DNA of 13,292 nucleotides from Bacteroidota bacterium (GTDB taxonomy: Bacteria; Bacteroidota; Bacteroidia; SpSt-205; S141-50): the NCBI GenBank assembly GCA_015490695.1, contig WFXK01000001.1, positions 1-13,292 of the forward strand, written 5' to 3'. The translations under genes and the position numbers were made by a program. How positions within the stretch are numbered: the stretch's first letter is position 1; each line of letters starts with the position of its first letter. The notes under the pieces were generated by a model that was given only the letters and a program-made list of their open reading frames with translations, ran no database searches and was not told where the DNA came from. Shown here one piece after another: positions 7,091 to 13,292 of this stretch.

Positions 7091-7591
7091 TTACGAAGGT
7101 AAAACAATAAGTAGCAAGCGGGCTTCAAAACATAGTTCGTCGCTTTGGTCCTTGAATTGCATGGTGTAGAATTTTTTAAACTTTTCTCCTTGTTTTAGAC
7201 ATTGAAGTGCTTGTTGAACATCTTCTTCGGGGATGATACACTGGGTGTAGAGCGAGGAGGTTGCCGCTTTGATGAAGTCTAATTCCGCTACACGCACCCA
7301 TACTTGTGCATGGATGTTGTGTCGTTTTAAGATTTGCCAAAAGAGGACACCATACCAAGGGTCAGCAGCGCAAGCTAAGGTGCCGCCGAAGATGCTACCT
7401 TGTAAATTGGTATTTAAAAGGTTTTTAGACACTTTTATCAAAGCCCCGCGAAAATCATCGTGGATTTTTAATACTTTAATCCCTTGGAAAAACAAAGGAG
7501 GATAAAGGCGCATGAGCCATTTGAGTTGCCGTGGAGAAAGTTGTTTTTTGAAGAAGCGTTGTATTAGGGAGCTAAGCGGATTTTTTGCCAT
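7091..7591 (-). CDS. DUF4442 hotdog-fold protein
   Basis: The 166-residue protein fits the DUF4442 family (YiiD C-terminal-like, hotdog fold related to thioesterases). Visible family marks are NLQGSIFGGTLACAADPWYG (residues 59-78), with the GG and D/P/Y positions typical of the family, and ELDFIKAA, followed by strands that complete the fold. Family members are proposed acyl-CoA/ACP-binding or thioesterase-like proteins; no substrate is established and I infer none. There is no signal peptide, so it is cytoplasmic. Its ATG at 7589-7591 lies inside the pdxH 3' end (28-bp overlap), and ribH follows 9 bp after its stop, so the three are co-transcribed. Confidence 0.8.
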   Translation of the reverse strand: MAKNPLSSLIQRFFKKQLSPRQLKWLMRLYPPLFFQGIKVLKIHDDFRGALIKVSKNLLNTNLQGSIFGGTLACAADPWYGVLFWQILKRHNIHAQVWVRVAELDFIKAATSSLYTQCIIPEEDVQQALQCLKQGEKFKKFYTMQFKDQSDELCFEARLLLIVLPS

Positions 7592-8199
7592 CGTTTTCCT
7601 TTTTTTAAATAAAGGATTCTATCGTGGAAGCGGTTGGGACGTCCCTGCCAGAACTCTATACGATGGGGGAACAATTGATAGCCACCCCAGTAGGGAGGAC
7701 ACTCCATAGGCTCATGAGCAAAGTGTTGTTCATAGTAAGCAAAGGCATCTTGTAGGGCTTTCGCTGTCGTAGGACTACTTTGTTTTGAAGCCCAAGCAGC
7801 GATTTGACTACCTCGGGGGCGCTGTAGAAAGTATGCTTGTGCTTTTTCTCGTGGTAATAAAGTAACACTACCTTCTATACGAAGTTGCCGGGCTAATTGG
7901 GGCCACCAAGCTACTAATGCGGCTTTGTTGTTGTAAGATAGATGTGCTGCTTTTCGAGATTGTAGATTGGTGTAGAAGATAAAACTTTCGTTTTCTATGC
8001 CTTTTAGTAGCATAAAGCGTCCAGAGGGTTGCCCTTGGGCATCTACGGTGCAGAGACACATAGCGGTAGGTTCTATTTCTCCTGCTTCTATGGCTTGACT
8101 CAGCCACTGTTGAATTAAAGGGAAAGGGCTTTCAGGCAATAGCGTCTCATCTAAAGGTTGGTTTTGATACTCTCTTCGTAGTTGTGCTAAGTCCTTCAT
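7564..8199 (-). CDS. pdxH: pyridoxamine/pyridoxine 5'-phosphate oxidase
   Basis: PdxH is an FMN-dependent dimer that oxidises PNP or PMP to pyridoxal 5'-phosphate. From the ATG at 8199 the protein has 211 residues, the usual length. Conserved blocks are RFMLLKG (61-67), FYTNLQSRK (75-83), WPQLARQLRIEG (99-110), RPRGSQIAAWASKQS (127-141), PPYWGGYQLFP (168-178) and EFWQGRPNRFHDR (182-194), ending RLAP as in E. coli PdxH. An in-frame start at 8229 would add ten residues read through an intrinsic terminator stem, so I reject it. It is the first gene of the minus-strand run and shares the operon with ribH, whose pathway supplies its FMN. Confidence 0.95.
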   Translation of the reverse strand: MKDLAQLRREYQNQPLDETLLPESPFPLIQQWLSQAIEAGEIEPTAMCLCTVDAQGQPSGRFMLLKGIENESFIFYTNLQSRKAAHLSYNNKAALVAWWPQLARQLRIEGSVTLLPREKAQAYFLQRPRGSQIAAWASKQSSPTTAKALQDAFAYYEQHFAHEPMECPPYWGGYQLFPHRIEFWQGRPNRFHDRILYLKKGKRWQKIRLAP

Positions 8200-8204
8200 G
8201 GGTG

Positions 8205-8241
8205 CAAAAAAACAAAAAGCCCTTGCCATAAGGCAAGGGCT
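8205..8241 (-). terminator. intrinsic terminator of the T9SS cargo gene
   Basis: On the minus strand AGCCCTTGCC, loop TTAT, GGCAAGGGCT form a perfect 10-bp stem with a 4-nt loop, followed by a T-rich tract (TTTTTGTTTTTTTG). It begins about 31 nt after the stop codon at 8273 and ends 5 nt before the pdxH start. It is the only strong hairpin terminator in the window. Confidence 0.92.
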
Positions 8242-8272
8242 CTATAAAAGTTCGTTAGTGAGTTTATCTCTT

Positions 8273-9691
8273 TTAGTGACGAACCTCAAATTTCCGCACC
8301 AAATAACCCTGAGGAGTCTCTAATTTTAAGAAGTAATAACCAGGTGCTAAGTTTGCAGTATGGATTTCAATCACTTCGTAAGGTGCTAATTGTTGTTGTT
8401 GTTGAATGACTTTTTTACCTTCTAAGGTAATAATAGTGTAATTCACTTCTATAGATTGGTTTTGATTTAATACAATATAGAGGGAAGCATCAGCAGGGGT
8501 AGGGAAGATTTTTGCTTGAGATAAGATAGGCGATACGGTGCTAACTTGGGAGCGAACAAAGACACTGTCACCTTGCAAACTATCTGCTGTTAATACTGGA
8601 CAATTGGGATCGGTAGAGCTCCAAGGAACAAAACGGTTTGCCAAGGAAATATTATGCCATTTGTTTGCATCACTGTTTTGGGTATAAACGAAATAAGAAG
8701 TGTCAGGAGTACTGATTATAGGAGTTACAGAATTATTTGCATCATCCCAATACCACTTAGATATTAGGTTTTTAACAACGTCCCATCCTCCTCCAGACAT
8801 TCCATAACGTATAGCAAACACACCCGGGTGGTAGACGAAAGAGCTATAAGCATAAGAAGACTGATTGTTAGGCCGGATAGTATCTCCTAAGGAGATGGTA
8901 TCTTGAGGTAAAGTATAATTAGTTGTAAGGTTAAAATCTACAATAGGGCTTAGCATCCAATCTTTTTGCCAATTACCTTGGAAACCCCAGAGGGCTGTTA
9001 CGTTTGGTAATAAATCATATTGAGTACCGTTCCACGCGAAAGAAAAGCCTTCGTATATAGAAGAAGTATTATTTGCCGAAGAGCCATTAACAGCAAATGC
9101 TACGGCTTGGGCTGTTAAGTGGATGATTTCTACAAAGAAGCCACTTCCAGCAGGCACATTAGCAGGAGGAGAGACTGCAGCGGTTATAGATATTACCTCG
9201 CCAGTATCGCTAGCCTGCCATGTATAAATGAGGGTATCTTGCCCTATATGAGCGCCTAAACTTAAACCTGTTTGGGTTAGTGTTGCGGCATAAACGTTAA
9301 TTACAAATGTATCTTGATTACCTACTTTCACGCTATCTAATCCAGAACCTCCTCCCGCTGCTTGATTTGCTGCAAATAAGTAGAATTCTACTCCTTTGAC
9401 GCTCATTACATCACTTTGAGGGAAAAATTGTCCATGTCTATCTCCCCACAGTACATAGCTCATTATTACCCCGCTTATATTTCCTCCAGGGAATTTAGCT
9501 ACCGTGTACCGCACGGTATCATTCGTACATGTTGCTGCTAACGCCTTCGCATTAGACTGATGGCTTTTTCCTGGAAAACGCCATTGAAACAGCTTATTGA
9601 ATGGTCTATGGGCAACGCGCCCCACTTGTCCATACACTAATCCGCCACTTATGACTGCTGTAATACAAACGTACAAAATCCCTCTTCTCAT
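8273..9691 (-). CDS. secreted protein with T9SS type A sorting domain
   Basis: The 472-residue protein has a signal peptide (MRRGILYVCITAVISGGLVYG, about 1-21), a long beta-rich, Asn/Ser/Thr/Trp-rich body with no domain I can name, and a C-terminal T9SS type A domain (about 394-472): IFPTPADASLYI, a run of five Gln, LAPGYYFLKL and the basic KFEVRH end. The family's sorting domain directs export through the outer membrane by the type IX system, with attachment or release at the surface. Start: ATG at 9691; the upstream in-frame TTG at 9718 lies in a TAnnTTTG box and is rejected. A promoter is seen at 9716-9743 and an intrinsic terminator after the stop, so it is a single-gene unit. The body may be adhesive or structural; function unknown. 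Confidence 0.85.
   Translation of the reverse strand: MRRGILYVCITAVISGGLVYGQVGRVAHRPFNKLFQWRFPGKSHQSNAKALAATCTNDTVRYTVAKFPGGNISGVIMSYVLWGDRHGQFFPQSDVMSVKGVEFYLFAANQAAGGGSGLDSVKVGNQDTFVINVYAATLTQTGLSLGAHIGQDTLIYTWQASDTGEVISITAAVSPPANVPAGSGFFVEIIHLTAQAVAFAVNGSSANNTSSIYEGFSFAWNGTQYDLLPNVTALWGFQGNWQKDWMLSPIVDFNLTTNYTLPQDTISLGDTIRPNNQSSYAYSSFVYHPGVFAIRYGMSGGGWDVVKNLISKWYWDDANNSVTPIISTPDTSYFVYTQNSDANKWHNISLANRFVPWSSTDPNCPVLTADSLQGDSVFVRSQVSTVSPILSQAKIFPTPADASLYIVLNQNQSIEVNYTIITLEGKKVIQQQQQLAPYEVIEIHTANLAPGYYFLKLETPQGYLVRKFEVRH
8390..8404. repeat. short CAA/TTG trinucleotide run
   Basis: Five TTG units on the plus strand (CAA on the coding strand) encode the QQQQQ run in the T9SS sorting domain. 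Trinucleotide slippage would change Gln number without breaking the frame. Confidence 0.6.
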
Positions 9692-9715
9692 ACCTCTTAA
9701 CGATTTAAGTCTGCG

Positions 9716-9743
9716 CAAAGGTAAAAAAGTTTTGTAAACGCAA
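9716..9743 (-). promoter_or_regulatory. promoter of the 472-residue T9SS cargo gene
   Basis: Minus strand: TTG at 9743-9741, a 17-nt spacer, then TACCTTTG at 9723-9716, a full TAnnTTTG match. It gives a leader of about 20 nt. The leader ends AAGAGGT directly before the ATG, too close for a standard Shine-Dalgarno. Confidence 0.6.
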
Positions 9744-9746
9744 CTA

Positions 9747-10208
9747 CTATTTTTTCATTTTATAGTTTTTCTCATAGCGTCTTTTAAACTTAGTCATAGC
9801 GCCAAGGAAGCCGCTTACACCACTATAACCGACTTCTCTTCCTAATTCTGTTCCATCAGGAGCGAAGAAGATGATAGTAGGATAAGCCCGAACATGGTAT
9901 TTTCTGGCTAAGGTAGGTCCTTGCCCTTTTTCCGCGTCTACTTTATAAGCCAAATAGTGCTCTTTAGCATAAGCAATCACATCGGGGTCGGTGAAAACCC
10001 GTCTATCTAATAATTTACACGGACCGCACCAAACCGTATAGAAATCCACGAAAAAGGGCTTATTCTGTTTTTTAGCTTCGGCTAATAGCTCTTCCCATGT
10101 GCCATGGAAAAATGGCACTTTCTCTACTTTGTCTTTTTTGCTCTCTTGCGCATACAAATACGTGCTCAAAAGGCACCATACGAAAATAACGCCTATTTTC
10201 TTCCCCAT
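9747..10208 (-). CDS. exported thioredoxin-family protein
   Basis: The 153-residue protein has a signal peptide (MGKKIGVIFVWCLLSTYLYA, about 1-20) and one thioredoxin domain. The redox motif WCGPCK is at 60-65 and the cis-proline at P110 (RAYPT). HGTWEELLAEAKKQNKPFFVDF before the motif resembles the periplasmic thioredoxin-like/DsbD-gamma-type proteins common in Bacteroidota. It probably reduces or exchanges disulfides in the periplasm; the partner is unknown, and no DsbD-like membrane transporter lies in the window. It follows tRNA-fMet on the same strand with 90 bp between; a near-consensus box (AATCTTTG, 10238-10245) in that gap may be its own promoter. Confidence 0.88.
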   Translation of the reverse strand: MGKKIGVIFVWCLLSTYLYAQESKKDKVEKVPFFHGTWEELLAEAKKQNKPFFVDFYTVWCGPCKLLDRRVFTDPDVIAYAKEHYLAYKVDAEKGQGPTLARKYHVRAYPTIIFFAPDGTELGREVGYSGVSGFLGAMTKFKRRYEKNYKMKK

Positions 10209-10237
10209 ACGCTCTTTATTTTGTTTTTAAGAAAAAG

Positions 10238-10245
10238 CAAAGATT
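10238..10245 (-). promoter_or_regulatory. possible -7 box (AATCTTTG) of the thioredoxin-like gene
   Basis: One mismatch to TAnnTTTG, 29 nt before the ATG at 10208, with no good -33 element. Read-through from the tRNA promoter is the alternative. Confidence 0.25.
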
Positions 10246-10298
10246 GTTCCATAAAATAAAACTTTATTGAAGACCCTCATTGTAGATACGGTGCTTTG

Positions 10299-10370
<72 letters not shown>

Positions 10371-10379
10371 ATGCGCCTG

Positions 10380-10411
10380 CAAAATTAAAAGACTTTTTTC
10401 TTTTTTGCAAA
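10380..10411 (-). promoter_or_regulatory. promoter of tRNA-fMet
   Basis: Minus strand: TTTG (10411-10408), a 20-nt spacer, then TAATTTTG (10387-10380), a full match to the Bacteroidota promoter. It ends 9 nt before the mature tRNA 5' end and begins just 3 nt after the stop codon of the upstream T9SS gene. Confidence 0.65.
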
Positions 10412-10414
10412 TCC

Positions 10415-11191
10415 TTAGTGTATAAAGACGATAGGAATAGTCTCCTTAAATCCTTCAGAAAGAATTTGCAACCAATATATTCCGGGCGAAGGCACGTCTA
10501 AGGAGAAATGTAGTGTCTTTTGCCCCTGTGGAATCCATAACGGCTGCCAACGCCGCACCTCCCTACCATATACATCTAATAACACAAAAGTTGCTGAATA
10601 ACTTTTGTTACTAAACAAACTAACTTCAAAAGTTTTGCTATGAACAGGATTAGGATAAATCTCTACGGCAATAAGCACAGCGTTCCTTAAAACCTGCTTT
10701 GCCCCTCCTTGAATAACAATCGTCATATAAGAAGTATCTTGAGTAGGCGGTAGCAGAATACTCCCTATTTTCGCCGCTATTTCCGTTATAATCCCAACAT
10801 TATAAGTACCTGCTTGCGTAGGTGTTCCAAATACCCGTGCACAGCCTGATGGTCCTAAAGTCGCACTCACAGGATAAAAGAAAGAATCAGGGTCAGCTAC
10901 ATTAAAACTTTTTGTTGCTACTTGTAAACCAGGGGGTAAGTTTATGGTCCCTAAGAACTTCAGGTAGACTACTTCTATTGTACCCAATTGTGTTTGGATA
11001 AACCGGCTCATTACGAAATAAAGTGTATCGTCATATGCCATTCCTACTTTACCTGTGGCTAAAGTACCACTGGGGACGCTGCAGATGGCTGTGGTGTCGG
11101 TATTTCCCGGAGTACATATTGTCGTGTCTGGATTGCATTGCGCATAAGCGCATACTAACCCTACCGCAAAAAAGAAAGTAAAATACTTCAT
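10415..11191 (-). CDS. secreted protein with Ig-like region and T9SS type A sorting domain
   Basis: The 258-residue protein has a signal peptide (MKYFTFFFAVGLVCAYA, 1-17), a Cys/Thr-rich start of the mature part, a putative Ig-like region with LPPGLQ and GTPTQAGTYNVGI (the pattern of the 'putative Ig' domain), and a C-terminal T9SS type A domain (about 175-258) with IYPNPVHSKTF, LLDVYGREVRRW and PSPGIYWLQIL. It should be exported across the outer membrane by the type IX system. Four early cysteines could form disulfides, relevant to the exported thioredoxin-like protein nearby, but that link is only positional. A TAnnTTTG box stands 20 nt before the ATG. It is divergent from the aldehyde dehydrogenase with 58 bp between starts. 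Confidence 0.85.
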   Translation of the reverse strand: MKYFTFFFAVGLVCAYAQCNPDTTICTPGNTDTTAICSVPSGTLATGKVGMAYDDTLYFVMSRFIQTQLGTIEVVYLKFLGTINLPPGLQVATKSFNVADPDSFFYPVSATLGPSGCARVFGTPTQAGTYNVGIITEIAAKIGSILLPPTQDTSYMTIVIQGGAKQVLRNAVLIAVEIYPNPVHSKTFEVSLFSNKSYSATFVLLDVYGREVRRWQPLWIPQGQKTLHFSLDVPSPGIYWLQILSEGFKETIPIVFIH

Positions 11192-11211
11192 AAGCTTGCA
11201 AATTACCTAGA

Positions 11212-11219
11212 CAAAGGTA
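11212..11219 (-). promoter_or_regulatory. -7 promoter box (TACCTTTG) of the 258-residue T9SS gene
   Basis: The minus strand reads TACCTTTG, a full TAnnTTTG match, 20 nt before the ATG at 11191. No TTG/TTTG is found at the -33 position. The identical octamer stands before the other T9SS cargo gene (9716-9723). Confidence 0.5.
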
Positions 11220-11234
11220 TAAATTTTATTTGTT

Positions 11235-11242
11235 TACATTTG
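11235..11242 (+). promoter_or_regulatory. -7 promoter box (TACATTTG) of the aldehyde dehydrogenase gene
   Basis: TACATTTG matches TAnnTTTG and ends 7 nt before the ATG at 11250, so the transcript would start at or next to the start codon. No clear -33 element. It lies 15 bp from the divergent box. Confidence 0.5.
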
Positions 11243-11249
11243 CAGCGTT

Positions 11250-12671
11250 ATGGCGTCCGAGCTTGGTTATTTGGCAGGAGGCTTAGAACATTTTAAGGGG
11301 AGGGTGTTGGAGGTTTACAATCCTTATTCGCATGAATTGGTAGCTAAGGTTTATCGTCCTGACCTCTCTATTACGTTTGGTTGTTTAGAGGATGCTAAGG
11401 AGGGGTTTTCAAAAGCCAGCGCCCTGCCCAGCTGGGAACGCTATCGTATTCTTTCCAGAATAGCACAAAAAATAGAAGATACTTTTGATACCTTCGTAGA
11501 AGTGATTATCAAAGAGGCAGGAAAGCCTCGTAAATACGCCGAAGCAGAGGTCAAAAGAGCGATTCAAACGTTTTCTTTTGCGGCTGACTTAGCCCGTAGT
11601 AAAGAAGAAACCTTACTTTCTTTGGATGTTCGCCCCGGAACCGAAAAACGTTTGGGATTGGTCAAACGCTTTCCTATAGGTATTGTTATGGCAATTACCC
11701 CTTTTAACTTTCCATTGAATTTAGTTGCTCACAAGTATGCTCCGAATATTTTAGCAGGGAATGCGATTATTCATAAGCCTGCAAGTGCTACGCCCATCTC
11801 TTCACTTTTATTAGCAAAAATTATTTGGGAGGTAGGCTATCCGCCTCAAGCGCTTAGTGTACTTCCCTTCAGTGCCTCCGACGCTGAACAAGTACTACAG
11901 TCCCCAACTATTAAAGCATTGACTTTTACAGGTAGCGCTGAAGTAGGTTGGCATCTGAAATCCCTGACTCCAGAAAAAAAAGTTTTATTAGAATTAGGTG
12001 GAGATGCCGCAGTAATCATCGCTCCCGATTACCCTATGGAGGAAAAAAACTTTCAACAAATTGTTGAAGCCGCTATGGCTTATGCCGGACAAGTTTGTAT
12101 CTCGGTTCAAAGAGTACTTATCCATAAATCGCAATGGAAAACGTATGTGGAAGCTTTTGTAGAGACAACAAAGCAGGTTTTCGTTGGTGACCCCTCCGAT
12201 AGCAAAACCATAGTAGGTCCTATCATAGATGAAGCCAATACCCAACGTATTTTAGATTGGATTAAAGAAGCAGAGCAAGAAGGCGCACAAGTGTTATTAA
12301 AACCTGAGCGTTTAGATAAGAATTTATTAACGCCTGCAGTGTTGACAGACGTACCAGTCCATGTGCGTTTAGCTAAGGAGGAGGCGTTTGCTCCGGTGTT
12401 TTATATGGTACCTTATGAAGATATAGAAGAGGCTTTTGATATAGTGAATCAATCGGTTTATGGGTTGCAAGCGGCTATTTATACGCACTTAGAGCATGTT
12501 ATTAAGCGGGCTTATGAGCGTTTAGAAGTAGGAGGGGTGATTGTTAATGCACCTCCTACCTTCCGTGTAGACCACATGCCCTATGGAGGTGTTAAACGCT
12601 CAGGCTTTGGTAGAGAAGGCATCCGTTATGCTTGGGAAGAACTTACAGAACCTCGTTTATTGGTTTGGTAG
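11250..12671 (+). CDS. NAD(P)-dependent aldehyde dehydrogenase family protein
   Basis: A 473-residue ALDH-superfamily enzyme that oxidises an aldehyde to its acid. Visible catalytic residues are N153 (ITPFNFP), K176 (HKPAS), E248 (LLELGG), the nucleophile C283 (AGQVCISVQRV) and E378 (KEEAFAP). The GQVCISVQR and FRVDHMPYGGVKRSGFGREG blocks resemble the y4uC-like/lactaldehyde and non-phosphorylating glyceraldehyde-3-phosphate dehydrogenase-like branch rather than betaine or retinal enzymes; the true substrate cannot be read from sequence. It has no signal peptide. The ATG stands 7 nt after a TAnnTTTG box, with no Shine-Dalgarno. Its last 44 bp overlap the lipoprotein gene in another frame, so the two are probably co-expressed. 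Confidence 0.92.
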   Translation: MASELGYLAGGLEHFKGRVLEVYNPYSHELVAKVYRPDLSITFGCLEDAKEGFSKASALPSWERYRILSRIAQKIEDTFDTFVEVIIKEAGKPRKYAEAEVKRAIQTFSFAADLARSKEETLLSLDVRPGTEKRLGLVKRFPIGIVMAITPFNFPLNLVAHKYAPNILAGNAIIHKPASATPISSLLLAKIIWEVGYPPQALSVLPFSASDAEQVLQSPTIKALTFTGSAEVGWHLKSLTPEKKVLLELGGDAAVIIAPDYPMEEKNFQQIVEAAMAYAGQVCISVQRVLIHKSQWKTYVEAFVETTKQVFVGDPSDSKTIVGPIIDEANTQRILDWIKEAEQEGAQVLLKPERLDKNLLTPAVLTDVPVHVRLAKEEAFAPVFYMVPYEDIEEAFDIVNQSVYGLQAAIYTHLEHVIKRAYERLEVGGVIVNAPPTFRVDHMPYGGVKRSGFGREGIRYAWEELTEPRLLVW

Positions 12672-13292
12672 CCTATGGCTCCTAAGTTGTGCTAATGTCG
12701 TAGCACCAACAGGTGGCGATAAAGACCTCACCCCCCCTAAAATCCTCAAAATCCAACAAGCAAAAAACAAAATTATCATTTATTTTGATGAATTTATTCA
12801 AAGCAGTGACCCTCAAAAGGGAGTTACGCTTTGGCCACCACAATCTGTAAATCCTTGGATAAAAAATAAAAAACTCATCATTCCCCTCAGTAAAAAACAC
12901 AAAGTTCACTCTACACAGTATTTACTACTTACCCCTGCTATTACGGATGTTACAGAAAAAAATCCATTGGATACCTTGCTTATCTATCCATTACACTACG
13001 ACGAACAAAACCATTACACGCTTACAGGGAAAATTTATAAGAATGATAAAAAAACTTTTTTTGTTGGTCTTTTTGCTTTGGATTCCGCTTCCCATCCTTT
13101 ACAGCTATTGAATAAACAACCAACTTATTTAACCTTTGCAAATGCTCAAGACCAATTTCAATTTCATTATATTCCAAAAGGAACTTATTGGCTTTTGGGT
13201 TTTGAAGACAAAGACCATAGTCTTTCTTATTCTTCCGCTAAAGAAGCCATTGCTATTACGGAAACATTACAAATTACTATTCCGTTTAACGA
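12628..13292 (+). CDS. Ig-like (SbsA-type) domain lipoprotein, N-terminal part (cut by window edge)
   Basis: The frame is open from ATG 12628 to the edge (221 residues, unfinished). It starts with a lipoprotein signal peptide: MLGKNLQNLVYWFGSLWLLS followed by Cys 21 in the lipobox LLSC. The mature start ANVVAPTGGDKDLTPPKIL is characteristic of the Bacteroidota lipoproteins that carry an N-terminal SbsA-type Ig-like domain (IIIYFDEFIQ, KKLIIPL and following strands). Family members usually run to about 500-600 residues, so over half is missing. There is no run of acidic residues after the Cys, so I see no surface-export signal; location in the periplasmic leaflet is an inference. The start lies 44 bp inside the aldehyde dehydrogenase gene, in another frame. 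Function of the family is unknown. Confidence 0.82.
   Translation, partial: MLGKNLQNLVYWFGSLWLLSCANVVAPTGGDKDLTPPKILKIQQAKNKIIIYFDEFIQSSDPQKGVTLWPPQSVNPWIKNKKLIIPLSKKHKVHSTQYLLLTPAITDVTEKNPLDTLLIYPLHYDEQNHYTLTGKIYKNDKKTFFVGLFALDSASHPLQLLNKQPTYLTFANAQDQFQFHYIPKGTYWLLGFEDKDHSLSYSSAKEAIAITETLQITIPFN

Noticed and set aside
8200..8229. PdxH extended by ten residues to 8229
   Set aside because: The extension runs through the terminator stem and T-tract; from ATG 8199 the length matches the family.
9692..9718. Longer T9SS protein starting at a TTG (9718)
   Set aside because: The TTG lies inside the TACCTTTG promoter box, and the ATG at 9691 gives a clean signal peptide.
10255..10268. AATAAA-AC-TTTATT inverted repeat as a tRNA terminator
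   Set aside because: Only A:T pairs and a 2-nt loop; not a stable hairpin and no T-tract suited to it.

Overview
The window looks like a chromosomal segment of a Bacteroidota member (Cytophagales/Chitinophagales/Flavobacteriales-like; I cannot fix the order). The grounds are two secreted proteins ending in a type IX secretion (T9SS) type A sorting domain, a GWxTD-domain protein, a Wzi-like outer membrane protein, a SbsA-type Ig-like lipoprotein, TAnnTTTG promoter boxes, and an almost complete lack of Shine-Dalgarno sequences. It is gene-dense: most neighbours overlap or lie within a few bases, and no stretch over 300 bases lacks a gene. I see no insertion sequence, prophage, CRISPR array or other sign of recent transfer.

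Layout. 1-593 (-): 5' part of a Wzi-like outer membrane protein gene. 627-3713 (+): a tightly overlapping operon of endonuclease V, a small HsdR_N/PD-(D/E)XK nuclease-like protein, seryl-tRNA synthetase, the tRNA t6A ATPase TsaE and a DCC-type thiol-disulfide protein. 3852-4070 (+): ribosomal protein bS21 behind its own leader. 4078-8199 (-): a five-gene run, in transcription order pyridoxamine-phosphate oxidase (PdxH), a DUF4442 hotdog protein, lumazine synthase (RibH), a GWxTD protein and a 2-hydroxyacid dehydrogenase. 8273-9691 (-): a T9SS cargo protein ending in a clear intrinsic terminator. 9747-10208 (-): an exported thioredoxin-like protein. 10299-10370 (-): initiator tRNA-fMet. 10415-11191 (-): a second T9SS cargo protein. 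11250-12671 (+): an aldehyde dehydrogenase. 12628 to the end (+): a lipoprotein gene cut by the window edge.

The genes are mainly housekeeping: translation (SerRS, TsaE, bS21, tRNA-fMet), cofactors (RibH for flavin, PdxH which uses FMN to make PLP), nucleic-acid repair (EndoV) and envelope/secreted proteins. I do not see a complete new multi-gene system. The points most worth a second look are: TAnnTTTG boxes 5-8 nt before several start codons, suggesting leaderless or nearly leaderless mRNAs; the rpsU leader, which lacks a Shine-Dalgarno sequence and holds a 17-codon ORF whose stop overlaps the rpsU start; a lumazine synthase with an insertion of about 50 residues; and a terminator whose stem and T-tract may also serve as the promoter of the pdxH operon.
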